A DNA stretch of 64,000 nt, from contig NZ_CP188258.1 of the NCBI RefSeq assembly GCF_049994905.1, positions 806,001 through 870,000 on the forward strand. Direction: 5' to 3'. The notes beneath the pieces were generated by a model, which saw only the letters and a program-made list of their open reading frames with translations, made no database searches and was not told the origin of the DNA. This DNA comes from Diaminobutyricibacter sp049994905. GTDB lineage: Bacteria > Actinomycetota > Actinomycetes > Actinomycetales > Microbacteriaceae. Made by a program: the position numbers and the translations under genes. Positions 44,076 through 53,445 of this stretch are shown here, in pieces (position 1 is the stretch's first letter; the number at the start of each line of letters is the position of its first letter).

Positions 44076-44360
44076 CCGGACCAATTGCAAGGAGCCGCTG
44101 CTCAGCTCACCCTGTCGTTCGGGTTCACCGTCACAATCTCTGGGGTGGTTCTCGCGTCGATCGCGCGGTGGCCGAACCCCGCGTGGTGACGGTTGGCTCT
44201 TCGCTGAAGGTGCGGATCGTGGCGCATGCCGCCGCATCGCTGAATTGATGCTCAATGTGGTGCCGCTCTTTGCCATCCCGGACGCTGCAATCTCTGTCGT
44301 CTCCAAAGGCTTCGCCGCGCACGGTGTGCGATTGGCTGTGCGATTCGCGCCGGGCTTTCT

Positions 44361-44507
44361 TTTGCGCACGCTTTGCGCACAACCGGGTGAGGTCGTATCT
44401 GGTCGCAGCGGATTGACCAGGCCTCAACATCGTTGATTTTCTGCGGATTACCGCGGCCAACACCACGCCATCTGGGCCCCGATAGGGTTCGAATCCCACG
44501 CCCTCCG
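44361..44507 (+). repeat. Repeat copy R3 with tRNA-Ser-like 3' end (att-like)
   Basis: TTTGCGCACG and TTTGCGCACA boxes 11 bp apart, GGGTGAGGTCGTA, CAACATCGTTGATTTTCTGC, GGATTACCGCGG, ending GGGTTCGAATCCCACGCCCT plus CCG. Same orientation as R1 and R2. It separates the inositol/pnt cassette from the arabinofuranosidase cassette. Confidence 0.7.
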
Positions 44508-44618
44508 AAGCGTCAAAAGCTAGTTCAAGTGCTGTCTTAACTGCGCGGCGCGCGCAATTTGCGGTTCGATCTCGTGACAAACCCCGACGCCCTGGAGACG
44601 GCCGTCATTACGGGAATG

Positions 44619-44658
44619 AAAGGGGGCCCACTGGAGCGCGCTCCAGTGGGCCCCCTTT
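44619..44658 (-). terminator. Rho-independent-type terminator of the GH54 gene
   Basis: Perfect 40-nt palindrome, AAAGGGGGCCCACTGGAGCG answered by its complement, immediately after the minus-strand stop at 44661. The stem is about 18 bp and the flanking A/T run makes it bidirectional. Confidence 0.8.
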
Positions 44659-44660
44659 GT

Positions 44661-46547
44661 CTAGTTGATGTTGTACACCTGGGGCGAGAAGCCGTTGCAG
44701 GTCCAAACCTGCAACTGGGTGCCGTTGGTGATGTTGCCGCTTGGGTCATCGAGGCAGAGTCCGGAGTTCGGGTTCAGCAATGATCCGTTCGATTGCGGGA
44801 CCCATTTCTGCCCTGGAACCCCGTTGCAGTCCCAGAGCTGCATCTTTGCCCCTGGTGTGTTTCCGTTGTTGACGATGTCCAGGCAGCGACCCAACGTCCG
44901 GATGGTCTGGTCCGAGTTGACAGTCCACTGCTGGTCTCGATCCAGGGGATAGAACGTCGCCGCATTGTGGCAGTCCCACACATCGACGACAGCGCCGTTG
45001 CCACCAACGTCGGCGCCCGCGACGTCCATGCATTTGCTGCCGCTGGAGAGAGCGACCGGAGTTCCGGCTGTGACGGAGAACTGTTGCGGTGACAGGTTAT
45101 TGCATGTCCAGATCTGCAGCTGCGTGCCGTTTGTTGTGTTACCGCTCGGGTCGTCGAGGCAGAGTCCGGACTGGGGGTTCAGAATGGATCCGTTCTCTTG
45201 CGGGATCCATTGCTGACCGCCAAAGCCGTTGCAGTCGTAAAGTTGGAGCTTCGCGCCTGGTGTGGTGGAGTTTCCGATGACGTCGAGGCAGCGGCCCAAT
45301 GTCGAGAGAGTGCCGTTGCCGAGCGCGCTGGGCGACCAATGCTGGTCGGCGTCGAGGGCATTGCAGTCCCACAGTGTGATGGCTGCACCGTTGCCGCCCG
45401 TGTCGCTCCCGTCGACATTCACGCATTTTCCGCCGGGGCCGACAATCGTGGACCCTGGACCGCCCCCGCTGGTGTTTCCGGCGTAACCAGCAGCGACGAT
45501 GTTGGCTTGCACGGAATTGTCCGCTGCGTCTGTTGAGTAGCCGGTGGTCATGACTCCCTCGAAGAACGAGCTCGTACCCCAGTTACTGTTGTCGCCGCCG
45601 GTCCCGAGGACTATCGAGCCTTCTTTGTTCATCGGCGAGTAGCCGCTGGGTAGGGCGCCGGAATACCAGGTCGACAAGGTTCCGCTTTGACTGTTACCAC
45701 CCTTGAGCGCAAATGTCGTGGTGCCGTTGTTCTTCAGCAGCGCGGTGACGAACTTGCTCGGGTTGCCGGCGTTTGCTGTGTTGACTGCAGTTCCACCTTC
45801 GAAGACTCCGTTTTCCAGGTCGGCCTCGACCCACGGGCCGTGGCCGGTGCTTCCGGGGTCGTTCAAGAGGCCAAGCGTCACTGCGTCCATGTGGCTGGCG
45901 CCGGTGTCATTGTTGTTGGTCTCGACGTTGCCGAAGTCGGAGCAGCAGCCGTTGTTCACGTTGGTCCCGCTGGCTACCTCGTACATCGATTCGGGTGCGG
46001 AGCCGGTCGCGATACCAGAGGTTGTGACGCGGCGATAGCCGGTCCCTCGCGGCAGGTAGATGCCGTAGACGTTATGCCCCGCGATGGTGACGGGGAGGAT
46101 GTTCGCAGTGGCGCCGACGTCGGCGCTGGCGGCAGTTCCCGCGCCCTCGATCGTGAGGTCATTGTGCTGCGAGGTCTGGTCATAGACCTTTGTGATGATG
46201 CAGGTCGTTGCCGAACAGAACGAGTCTTGGGAAGCAGCGTTGGCGTACCCGCCGGCCGTAAGCAGTCCGACGTTGAGACTGCTGTTGTCAGACGCTCTCG
46301 TCACCTGGTAAAGGCTTCCGTTGTATCCCGAGAAGAGGGCGCGGACGGAACTATAGGCGGCGACGCAGGGGCTGCCAGCGTTGCCGTAGATGTCGCACGG
46401 CTCATCCGTGGCGGCCTGCGCGATGGCCGTGGACCCGAAGAGAGAGCCGATGATCAGAATGAGCACTCCCGCACCCATTGTCAGGCCGTGCCAACGCCGC
46501 CCAGAGGGTGGACGGGAATCAAGTGACTTTGCTGAGGAATGAAACAT
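44661..46547 (-). CDS. Secreted GH54 alpha-L-arabinofuranosidase with two ricin-type lectin domains
   Basis: 628 residues. N-terminal signal (helix GVLILIIGSLFGSTAIAQA, cleavage near ATDEP). The catalytic domain (~46-355) follows fungal AbfB closely: PCDIYGNAGSPCVAAYSSVR, LYQVTRASDNSS, NGCCSDFGNVETNNNDTGAS, MNKEGSIVLGTGGDNSN, TTGYSTDAADNSVQANIVAA. The cysteine pattern (PCD..PC, CSATTC, CC) is conserved. The Asp of GGDNSN and a Glu in WVEADLENGVF are catalytic candidates. Residues ~365-628 are two beta-trefoil (CBM13/RicinB-like) units with repeated CLDDPSGN, QLWDCNG and QW motifs. GH54 is mainly known from fungi. Divergent from lacI and under LacI-type operators. It should release arabinose from arabinan, arabinoxylan or arabinogalactan. 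Confidence 0.9.
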   Translation of the reverse strand: MFHSSAKSLDSRPPSGRRWHGLTMGAGVLILIIGSLFGSTAIAQAATDEPCDIYGNAGSPCVAAYSSVRALFSGYNGSLYQVTRASDNSSLNVGLLTAGGYANAASQDSFCSATTCIITKVYDQTSQHNDLTIEGAGTAASADVGATANILPVTIAGHNVYGIYLPRGTGYRRVTTSGIATGSAPESMYEVASGTNVNNGCCSDFGNVETNNNDTGASHMDAVTLGLLNDPGSTGHGPWVEADLENGVFEGGTAVNTANAGNPSKFVTALLKNNGTTTFALKGGNSQSGTLSTWYSGALPSGYSPMNKEGSIVLGTGGDNSNWGTSSFFEGVMTTGYSTDAADNSVQANIVAAGYAGNTSGGGPGSTIVGPGGKCVNVDGSDTGGNGAAITLWDCNALDADQHWSPSALGNGTLSTLGRCLDVIGNSTTPGAKLQLYDCNGFGGQQWIPQENGSILNPQSGLCLDDPSGNTTNGTQLQIWTCNNLSPQQFSVTAGTPVALSSGSKCMDVAGADVGGNGAVVDVWDCHNAATFYPLDRDQQWTVNSDQTIRTLGRCLDIVNNGNTPGAKMQLWDCNGVPGQKWVPQSNGSLLNPNSGLCLDDPSGNITNGTQLQVWTCNGFSPQVYNIN

Positions 46548-46597
46548 CTATTGCTCCAAGCTTCGTTGCTCGTCGCGGCTCGGTGGCGCAACCATCG

Positions 46598-46615
46598 TGT
46601 CAAATCGATTTGACA
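46598..46615 (-). promoter_or_regulatory. LacI-type operator, GH54 side
   Basis: TGTCAAATCGATTTGACA, an 18-bp perfect palindrome with the central CG of LacI-family sites, 51 bp upstream of the GH54 start. Confidence 0.8.
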
Positions 46616-46662
46616 ACACCGCTCGACGCGAGTTTAGACAGAGAGGTCTACCGTTGGCTAGT

Positions 46663-46677
46663 ATCAAACAGTTTGAT
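46663..46677. promoter_or_regulatory. LacI-type operator, middle site
   Basis: ATCAAACAGTTTGAT, a perfect palindrome around one A. Its half-site ATCAAAC resembles TGTCAAAC of the other two operators but the centre differs, so binding is less certain. Confidence 0.5.
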
Positions 46678-46719
46678 TCCTGACCCGCGTCCTTGCTCGA
46701 ATTACACGGCGTTTCACGC

Positions 46720-46772
46720 TTGACACTTCGCTCAACCGTCATCTAGGTTTTCCTTGTCAAACCGATTTGACA
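46720..46772 (+). promoter_or_regulatory. LacI operon promoter with operator
   Basis: TTGACA (46720-46725), then TAGGTT after 18 bp, then TGTCAAACCGATTTGACA (46755-46772, one mismatch from a perfect palindrome) over the likely start point. A degenerate half-site, AATCGGTTTGGCA, lies at 46821-46833 in the leader. Confidence 0.7.
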
Positions 46773-46857
46773 ACAATGTGCCAGGGAAACTTCTGACGGG
46801 GATCCCGGCGCTCGACGGCGAATCGGTTTGGCAAGGACTTCAAAGGAGAAACGGCCC

Positions 46858-47895
46858 ATGAATTCGATGCCCGAGCGGGTGACCCTAGCCGACGTGGCAC
46901 GCCTTGCTGGGGTGTCCAAGACATCGGCATCGATGGCGCTCGCCGGTAACCACCGAGTGGCGGAGCTGACCCGCACGCGCGTGCACCGCGCGGCGGAAGA
47001 GCTCGGGTACGTGCCCCATTTCGCGGCCAGCTCTCTTCGCTCGCAACGCGCTGACTCCATTGCCGTCGTCCTGCCACACGCCACCCAGCACGTGTTCTCG
47101 CACCCCGTATTCATTGAGATGCTGGAAGGCATAACGGGCGCGGCGAACGAGCTCGATCTCGCCGTGATCCTGTCTACGGCGCGATCGGAGTCGGACGAAC
47201 GGTCTGCGTATTCCCGGATCACGCGGGGCGGCCGAGCCGCAGGAGTCATCGTTGCGGCAACCTCGGTCAGCGATTCGCGCCCCAAAGATATCCACCGTAC
47301 TGGCTACCCGGTCGTCGTCGTGGGCCGAACCTCAGACGTAGCGAGCGTCGGGATCGATGATCTGGGCGGGGCAGAAGCGGTGACGCGTCACCTCATCGAC
47401 GTGCATGGGTCGCGCCGCATCGCTCACGTGAGTGGTCCTCTGGATCACCAATCGGCGATCGACAAGCGAGACGGCTGGGTCGCGGCGCTCCGTAATGCCG
47501 GCTTGACGATTGATCCGCGGCTGTCATTCGAGGGCGATTACGAGGAAGCATCGGGGGCCAGGGCCGCTGACGCGCTTGCAGCGCACCTCGAGCCCGGCGA
47601 TGCCGTCTTCTTCGCCAACGACCAGATGGCCACCGGGGCGATCGACGCCTGGCGGCGCGCTGGAGTGGAGATTCCGGGTTCTGTTGCGATCGTCGCATAC
47701 GACAACCACCCGATGTCCCGCTACACCACTCCTCCGTTGACCACGGTCGGGGCGGACATGGTCGGAGTCGGCGAAGCTGCCGTCCACCAGCTGGCTCGCC
47801 TGATCGAAGGAGAGACCGATCTCGCGCCGATCGAGTTCCCCACCGAAGTCATCGTTCGGGAGTCGTGCGGGTGCGCGCCGCATGCGACTTCCTGA
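46858..47895 (+). CDS. LacI-family transcriptional regulator
   Basis: 345 residues from ATG 46858 after CAAAGGAGAA. Helix-turn-helix and hinge VTLADVARLAGVSKTSASMALAGNHRVAELTRTRVHRAAEELGYVPH, then a periplasmic-binding-protein-like sensor domain ending VIVRESCGCAP. It should bind the TGTCAAA..TTTGACA palindromes, repress both the GH54 gene and its own operon, and be released by a sugar. It heads an eight-gene run to 56244. Confidence 0.92.
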   Translation: MNSMPERVTLADVARLAGVSKTSASMALAGNHRVAELTRTRVHRAAEELGYVPHFAASSLRSQRADSIAVVLPHATQHVFSHPVFIEMLEGITGAANELDLAVILSTARSESDERSAYSRITRGGRAAGVIVAATSVSDSRPKDIHRTGYPVVVVGRTSDVASVGIDDLGGAEAVTRHLIDVHGSRRIAHVSGPLDHQSAIDKRDGWVAALRNAGLTIDPRLSFEGDYEEASGARAADALAAHLEPGDAVFFANDQMATGAIDAWRRAGVEIPGSVAIVAYDNHPMSRYTTPPLTTVGADMVGVGEAAVHQLARLIEGETDLAPIEFPTEVIVRESCGCAPHATS

Positions 47896-47953
47896 CGTCC
47901 AAGTACCCCGTCACAGCCCCGTCAACGACGACAACAGAGAGGCATCACCAGAA

Positions 47954-49213
47954 ATGAAGACAAAGAAAGCGCTGGCCGCAATCGCCATCGCGGCGGTCGT
48001 CGGCCTTGCCGCGGCAGGTTGCACATCGGGAGGATCTTCGAACGCTTCCGGTAGTCCTGTTCAGCTGACCTTCTGGAGTGGTTTCACCGGAGGCGACAAG
48101 CAGGCATTCATCGACCTCGTCGACAAGTTCAACAAGGAGCACCCGAACATCCAGGTGAAGTACGTGCTTCAGCCCTGGGACTCGATCGCGAAGAAGCTGC
48201 CCACGGCCATCGCGTCGGGGTCCGGACCGGACATCGCGACGCCGGACTACAACGTCGCGACGCTCATGCAGTACGCCAACAACCACCTCGCCCTCCCGCT
48301 CGATCAACTGGTCGGGGCTGGTAAGGACCAGATCGCGGAGGGTGTCCTTCCCAAGTCGCTGAGCGACCCGTTCAGCGTCAACGGCAAGCTCTACGCGGCG
48401 CCCGCGAACTACGCGACCCTGATGCTCTACTACAACAAGGACCTGCTGTCGAAGGCGGGCATCCCGGTGCCCACCACGATGAAGGAACTGCAGGACGACG
48501 CGGTCAAGCTGTCGGATGGAAAAGGCCATTACGGCATCGCGCTCGCCGACCACGCGACCATTTCCATGTGGCCAGTCCTGATCTGGGCCGACGGTGGCGA
48601 TCTGATCCAGAACGGATGCTCCGCTCTCAACAGCAAGGCAACCGTCGACACGGTGAGCACCTGGTCCAAGCTCGTGCGGGACAACAAGATCACGCCCACG
48701 GGTCTCGCCGGCCAGGACGCCGATGACCTGTTCGCCGCGGGCAAGGCGGCGTTCGAGATCAACGGGCCGTGGGCCGCGGGCGCCTACACGAAGGCGAAGG
48801 TCAACTTCGACGTCGCTCCGGTGCCGACCGGCGCTTCCGGCACGCCGGTGACGCTTGGCAGTACGGTGCCGATGATCGTGGCGTCGAGCACGAAGCACCC
48901 CAAGGAGGCGCAAGCGTTCTTTGCGTGGTGGCTCAGCAAGAGTTCGCAGGCGCAGCTCGCAAAGGCCGCAGCCTATGTTCCCAGCCGCACGGACATGGCG
49001 AATGACCCCTCGGTATCCAGTGACCCGCTCGTCAAGGCGTTCACTTCCCAGGTGCCCAACGCCCGTCTCTACCTGCCGACGGAGAAGGACTTCAGCAAGA
49101 TCGACGTCGACATCTTCACCCCGGCCATTCAGGCTGCGACCCAGAACGGCGACCCTGCGAAAGCACTCGGTACCGCAAATGACCAGCTGAACCAAGTCCT
49201 CGGCTGCAAGTAG
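47954..49213 (+). CDS. Sugar ABC transporter solute-binding lipoprotein (CUT1)
   Basis: 419 residues from ATG 47954 (MKTKKALAAIAIAAVVGLAA, Cys 23 in AAGC). Sec lipoprotein signal without twin arginine. Cluster-1 MBP-like fold: QLTFWSGFTGGDKQAFIDLV, ATLMLYYNKDLLSKAGIPVP, ALADHATISMWPVLIWADGG, GKAAFEINGPWAAGAY. Probable ligand: arabino- or galacto-oligosaccharides, inferred from the glycosidases of the operon. Confidence 0.9.
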   Translation: MKTKKALAAIAIAAVVGLAAAGCTSGGSSNASGSPVQLTFWSGFTGGDKQAFIDLVDKFNKEHPNIQVKYVLQPWDSIAKKLPTAIASGSGPDIATPDYNVATLMQYANNHLALPLDQLVGAGKDQIAEGVLPKSLSDPFSVNGKLYAAPANYATLMLYYNKDLLSKAGIPVPTTMKELQDDAVKLSDGKGHYGIALADHATISMWPVLIWADGGDLIQNGCSALNSKATVDTVSTWSKLVRDNKITPTGLAGQDADDLFAAGKAAFEINGPWAAGAYTKAKVNFDVAPVPTGASGTPVTLGSTVPMIVASSTKHPKEAQAFFAWWLSKSSQAQLAKAAAYVPSRTDMANDPSVSSDPLVKAFTSQVPNARLYLPTEKDFSKIDVDIFTPAIQAATQNGDPAKALGTANDQLNQVLGCK

Positions 49214-49224
49214 CGATACGACCA

Positions 49225-49330
49225 GGCGGGCGTCGGCAACGGTCGGCGCCCGCCTTCTACTGAAAGAGACGAGATGACCACCGCAGTCCGGCATCACCGG
49301 GCGGGCATTGACGAAGGTCGGCGCCCGCCC
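49225..49330 (+). terminator. Two tandem hairpins with a duplicated leader between binding protein and permease
   Basis: Hairpin 1: GGCGGGCG (49225-49232) with CGCCCGCC (49247-49254). Hairpin 2: GGGCGGGC (49299-49306) with GCCCGCCC (49323-49330). Each is followed by an almost identical CTGAAAGA..GA.ATGAC stretch, so the hairpin, ribosome site and start codon have been duplicated. They probably act as an attenuator or RNA stabiliser favouring binding-protein expression. Confidence 0.65.
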
Positions 49331-49348
49331 ACCCCTGAAAGAAAAGAC

Positions 49349-50248
49349 ATGACGCCCGCAACCTCTCACCGGCCACGCCGCCTGAACTCACAGGCGAGAG
49401 CCGGGTGGTTCTTCCTTGCGCCGAGCATCATCCTCATCGGGGTCTTCGTGATTTACCCGATCATCCAGTCCCTCTGGATGAGCCTCCACGACTGGAGCTT
49501 CTTCCAGACCCAGCATCCGTTCGTCGGCCTTTCGAACTACGTCGAGATGCTCGGAGATCCTCGATTCTGGAACGCACTTGGCAACACGGTGGTTTTCACG
49601 GTCGTCACCGTGCCGGCGCAGATCGCTCTGGGCTTGCTGCTGGCCGTCCGTCTGCGGCGTACCCGGGGCTGGACACTTTTCTTGAGGTCCGTCTTCTTCT
49701 TTCCGGTGATCAGCTCGTTCGCAACAATGGCAATCGTCTGGAAGTTCATGCTGTCCGCCGACGTCGGTCCGACCGCAGCGTGGTTGCGTGCTGTGGGCAT
49801 CAGCCCCGTCGACTGGCTTCACAATCCGGACTGGGCGCTTACAGCCGTGATCGTGGTGGGGCTCTGGAAGAACGTCGGATTCACGATGGTCATCCTGCTT
49901 GCAGCACTGCAAGACGTCCCCGAGAGTCTCGTGGAGGCTGCCGTGCTCGATGGCGCCGGACCGTGGAGGCGATTCGTCAGCGTCGCCCTCCCTTCGATCC
50001 GGCAGGCGCTGCTGTTCTCGAGCGTGATCGCTGTCATCGGGTCGTTGCAGGTCTTCGATCAGGTCTACGTGATGACGCAGGGGGGACCGCAGTTCCGGTC
50101 AGAGACCCTCGTCACCTACATCTACGAGCAGGGATTCACAGAGTTCCGTTCCGGTTACGCCTCGGCGATCGCGTGGGGGCTTTTCCTGATCATCATGCTC
50201 GTGTCCGTGCTTCAGCTCCGGATCTTCAGGTACCGCGATGTCGACTGA
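49349..50248 (+). CDS. Sugar ABC transporter permease (MalF/UgpA type)
   Basis: 299 residues from ATG 49349; an upstream in-frame ATG at 49274 belongs to the duplicated leader and would add 25 residues. Six helices, EAA loop LVEAAVLDGAGPWRRFVSVALP. Overlaps the next permease by 11 nt. No ATPase gene in this operon. Confidence 0.9.
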   Translation: MTPATSHRPRRLNSQARAGWFFLAPSIILIGVFVIYPIIQSLWMSLHDWSFFQTQHPFVGLSNYVEMLGDPRFWNALGNTVVFTVVTVPAQIALGLLLAVRLRRTRGWTLFLRSVFFFPVISSFATMAIVWKFMLSADVGPTAAWLRAVGISPVDWLHNPDWALTAVIVVGLWKNVGFTMVILLAALQDVPESLVEAAVLDGAGPWRRFVSVALPSIRQALLFSSVIAVIGSLQVFDQVYVMTQGGPQFRSETLVTYIYEQGFTEFRSGYASAIAWGLFLIIMLVSVLQLRIFRYRDVD

Positions 50249-51101
50249 AACCGTGACGCTCTACGAGCGAGCCGAACGCAGCGCGCCGCGCAGGATCCTG
50301 TCCGTCGTCGGAATAGTGCTGTTGATCGCAGCCGCCCTCTTCATCGTCTTCCCGTTCATCTGGATGTTCCTGACCTCGTTCAAGTCCGAGAGCGAGATCT
50401 TCGGCAATCCGGGGAATCTTCTTCCAAAGACCCTTTCCCTCGACAACTACCTGCGCATCTGGACAGAATTGCCGTTCGCCCGGCTGTTCCTCAACTCCGT
50501 CATCTTCGCTGGATGCGTCACCGTGCTCTCGGTGTTCTTCGACTCGCTGGCCGCCTACGCACTCGCCCGGCTGTCGTTCCCAGGCAAGACGATCGCGTTC
50601 TTCCTGGTGATCGCGACGCTGATGGTGCCCTATCAGATCACCCTCGTTCCGTTGTTCCAGACGGTCTTCGACCTCCACTGGCTCGACACGTACCAGGGAC
50701 TCATCGTGCCGCGGGCCACGAGTGCGTTCGGGATCTTCCTCCTGCGACAGTTCTTCGTGAGCATTCCACGCGACCTCGACCAGGCCGCCCGCATCGACGG
50801 GGCAGGGGAGTTCCGGATCTACCGCTCGATCATGCTGCCCCTGGCCAAGCCCGCTCTCGCAACCCTCGCAGTCTTCCACTTCATGAACAACTGGAACGAC
50901 TTCCTCTGGCCCCTGGTGGTAACAAACAGCGATGAGATGCGCACCATCCCCGCCGGTCTGACCTTGTTCGCCGGGCAATACGTCACCGATCACGGGGTCC
51001 TGATGGCCGGCGCGACCATCAGTCTTCTGCCCCTCGCCATCGCGTTCTTCTTCGCCCAGCGGTACTTCGTTCAGGGCATCGCCACGACAGGAATCAAATG
51101 A
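50238..51101 (+). CDS. Sugar ABC transporter permease (MalG/UgpE type)
   Basis: 287 residues, six helices, EAA loop DLDQAARIDGAGEFRIYRSI. Overlaps the GH1 gene by 4 nt, so transport and hydrolysis are translationally coupled. Confidence 0.9.
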   Translation: MSTETVTLYERAERSAPRRILSVVGIVLLIAAALFIVFPFIWMFLTSFKSESEIFGNPGNLLPKTLSLDNYLRIWTELPFARLFLNSVIFAGCVTVLSVFFDSLAAYALARLSFPGKTIAFFLVIATLMVPYQITLVPLFQTVFDLHWLDTYQGLIVPRATSAFGIFLLRQFFVSIPRDLDQAARIDGAGEFRIYRSIMLPLAKPALATLAVFHFMNNWNDFLWPLVVTNSDEMRTIPAGLTLFAGQYVTDHGVLMAGATISLLPLAIAFFFAQRYFVQGIATTGIK

Positions 51102-52429
51102 CAGAGCACCCGCGACACGAGCCTGGAGCCGCCTTCATCTGGGCATTGGGAATCGAGGACACCAACGTCGGCTGGCCCCTTCCAGGCTCGCCCAACGGGC
51201 TCGATGAGTACGAGCTGACCGGTCACTACCGCCAATGGCAGCAGGACCTGATGCTGGCGGTCTCGGTCGGAGCCTCTGCGATCCGCTACGGATTCCCCTG
51301 GTATCGCGTGGAGAGCTCCCCGGGCGTCTTCGATTGGACCTGGACCGACCAGGTCGTTGCCGAAGCGGAACGGATCGGACTCGACCTGATCGTCGACCTC
51401 GTGCACTATGGAACGCCGACCTGGCTGGAGGGATCGTTCACCGATCCGCGTTATCCGGACGCCGTCGCCACTTGGGCCGAAGCCGTCGCCAGCCGCTATC
51501 GTGGCCGGTTCAGCAGCATCACACCACTGAATGAGCCTCTGGTCACCGCATCGTTCGTCGGCCTGCGCGGAATCTGGCCACCGCACGAGACGGGACAGTC
51601 CGGCTGGGCGCGTGTCGTCGTGTCAGTGGCTGAAGGAATCCAGCGCAGCATTGCAGCGATCCGACGAGTCGCTCCGGAGATGGATGTGGTCCACGTCGAA
51701 GCCACGCATGTCTGGACCATCGCCGGCCAGGCTCTCGAGGATGAACACCGCCTGTTGGAGGCGAAGAACTGGCTGCCGACCGATCTGGTTCTCGGTCGCG
51801 TGGATCACAGCCACCCTTTGCACGGATGGCTAGTGGAGCGGGGCATCGACATCGAACGGCTTTCGCACCTTGTCGCAGCGGGCGAGGTCCCCGACGTGAT
51901 CGGACTCAACTATTACCCGGAACTGTCGGCCCGGGAGTTGAATACGGTCGGTGGCGATGTGGTCGGTGTCACATTCGACGCCGGGGGAGCCGGACTCGAG
52001 GTCCTCATCCGCGCCTTCCATGAGCGATACGGGCTTCCGATCTTGGTGTCGGAGACAGCGGTCGAGGGCGACGACGACCATCGAATCCGTTGGCTCGATG
52101 TCGCAGTCGCTCTCATCGCACGGCTGCGGACGGAGGGTGTGCCGATCGTTGGACTGGTCTGGTGGCCGCTGTTCGATTTCGTCGATTGGAGCTGGGCCAC
52201 AGGCGACCTGGTCATCGAGGAGTTTCACACGCTCGTCGACGGTGTCATCACCCCGGTGATACCGCCCGCACGCGGAGAAAGGATTGACGCCTACTTCCGG
52301 CGGATGGGTCTGTTTCGCCTCTCGACGGAGGGCTTTGACATTGCGCGGTTGCGCACTGCCGCCGCCGACGCCTTCCTGCGGCACACGGCAACCGCGCTCC
52401 CTTACACAACGATCGGTGGAACCGAATGA
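51098..52429 (+). CDS. GH1-type intracellular beta-glycosidase
   Basis: 443 residues, no signal peptide. GH1 barrel with the acid/base E146 in ITPLNEPLV and candidate nucleophile E319 in ILVSETAVEG. The start FIWALGIEDTNVGWP and WYRVESSPGVFDWTW are also family-like, but the nucleophile context is ETAVEG rather than the classical TENG, so it belongs to a divergent branch. It should hydrolyse imported beta-linked oligosaccharides. Confidence 0.8.
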   Translation: MTEHPRHEPGAAFIWALGIEDTNVGWPLPGSPNGLDEYELTGHYRQWQQDLMLAVSVGASAIRYGFPWYRVESSPGVFDWTWTDQVVAEAERIGLDLIVDLVHYGTPTWLEGSFTDPRYPDAVATWAEAVASRYRGRFSSITPLNEPLVTASFVGLRGIWPPHETGQSGWARVVVSVAEGIQRSIAAIRRVAPEMDVVHVEATHVWTIAGQALEDEHRLLEAKNWLPTDLVLGRVDHSHPLHGWLVERGIDIERLSHLVAAGEVPDVIGLNYYPELSARELNTVGGDVVGVTFDAGGAGLEVLIRAFHERYGLPILVSETAVEGDDDHRIRWLDVAVALIARLRTEGVPIVGLVWWPLFDFVDWSWATGDLVIEEFHTLVDGVITPVIPPARGERIDAYFRRMGLFRLSTEGFDIARLRTAAADAFLRHTATALPYTTIGGTE

Positions 52430-53445
52430 CCATCTCGGCACTTGCCCCCCGATTCGTCGGCAAAGGACGAATCGAATTCGAAGAACGGGACTACGCGAGC
52501 CCAGGTTCGGGACAACTTCTGCTGCGAGTCGCCGCCAACGCCGTGTGCGGCACGGATCGGTCGCAATACTTCGAAGGAAGCTCAGTTGTGCCCGGTCATG
52601 AGGCGGCAGGCGTTGTCGTGGCCGCGGGGCGGGGCACGACCCTGGCGGTGGGTGCACGAGGCGTGGTCTACCTCATGGACTACTGCGGGGAGTGCCGAAG
52701 CTGTCTTCTCGGCGCAACCAACCAATGCCTTGCCAAGCGGGCCGACATGGGATTCACCGCCGACGGCGGCTACGGCCCGTACGAGCTCGTTCATGAGTCG
52801 AACTTCTTTCCGATCTCCGACGCCGTCGAGATCGGCAACGCCACCATGCTTCTCGACGTGATGGGTACCAGCAGCCACGCCCTGCGCCGTGCGGAACTGG
52901 TGCGGCCCGACATCGAGTCGATCTATATCGCCGGCGCAGGTCCGATCGGTCTCGGGCTGCTCGTGATGGCCAGGCTGCGCTATGGAGACGACATTCCAAT
53001 CCACATCAGCGACGTATCACCGTGGCGGCTCGAGTTCGCCGAGAGCTTCGGCGGCACCCCAGTCGACGCCGCGGATGCGCGGGCCCTCGCAGCAGTGGGC
53101 TCACCAGACGTCGCATTCGACTCTTCCGGCAAGCAGCTGGCACGCAGAGCGGCGCTCGACATGCTGGGCAAGCGCGGTGCTCTGGTCTGTGTAGGCCATG
53201 GAGAAACGGTCACCCTCGACGTCTCGAAGGACCTGCTCGAGCCCGAACACGCGGTACTGGGCAGCGAATACTTCCGCTACGACGAGCTGCACGCCAACCT
53301 TGAACTCCTGGAGCAACATCAGGACGTGATCGCACGAGTGATCTCGCACCGCTTTTCGGTGGATCGCATCTCGGAGGCCTTCGAACTGTTCCTCTCCGGA
53401 GAGACCGGCAAGGTCCTGATCACCCAAGAGGTCGAAAGTGACTGA
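52426..53445 (+). CDS. Zinc-binding MDR-family alcohol/polyol dehydrogenase
   Basis: 339 residues. Catalytic zinc site CGTD and GHEAAG; structural zinc cysteines CGECRSCLLGATNQC; NAD fold IYIAGAGPIGLGLLVMARL. Resembles threonine/sorbitol-dehydrogenase-type enzymes. Overlaps GH1 by 4 nt and the next gene by 8. Its natural alcohol or sugar is unknown, but coupling to glycosidases suggests a 3-keto-glycoside or pentitol step. Confidence 0.85.
   Translation: MTISALAPRFVGKGRIEFEERDYASPGSGQLLLRVAANAVCGTDRSQYFEGSSVVPGHEAAGVVVAAGRGTTLAVGARGVVYLMDYCGECRSCLLGATNQCLAKRADMGFTADGGYGPYELVHESNFFPISDAVEIGNATMLLDVMGTSSHALRRAELVRPDIESIYIAGAGPIGLGLLVMARLRYGDDIPIHISDVSPWRLEFAESFGGTPVDAADARALAAVGSPDVAFDSSGKQLARRAALDMLGKRGALVCVGHGETVTLDVSKDLLEPEHAVLGSEYFRYDELHANLELLEQHQDVIARVISHRFSVDRISEAFELFLSGETGKVLITQEVESD

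Noticed and set aside
44076..44360. Possible gene between pntB and R3
   Set aside because: Open frames there are short, lack ribosome sites and recognisable motifs, and none is compelling.
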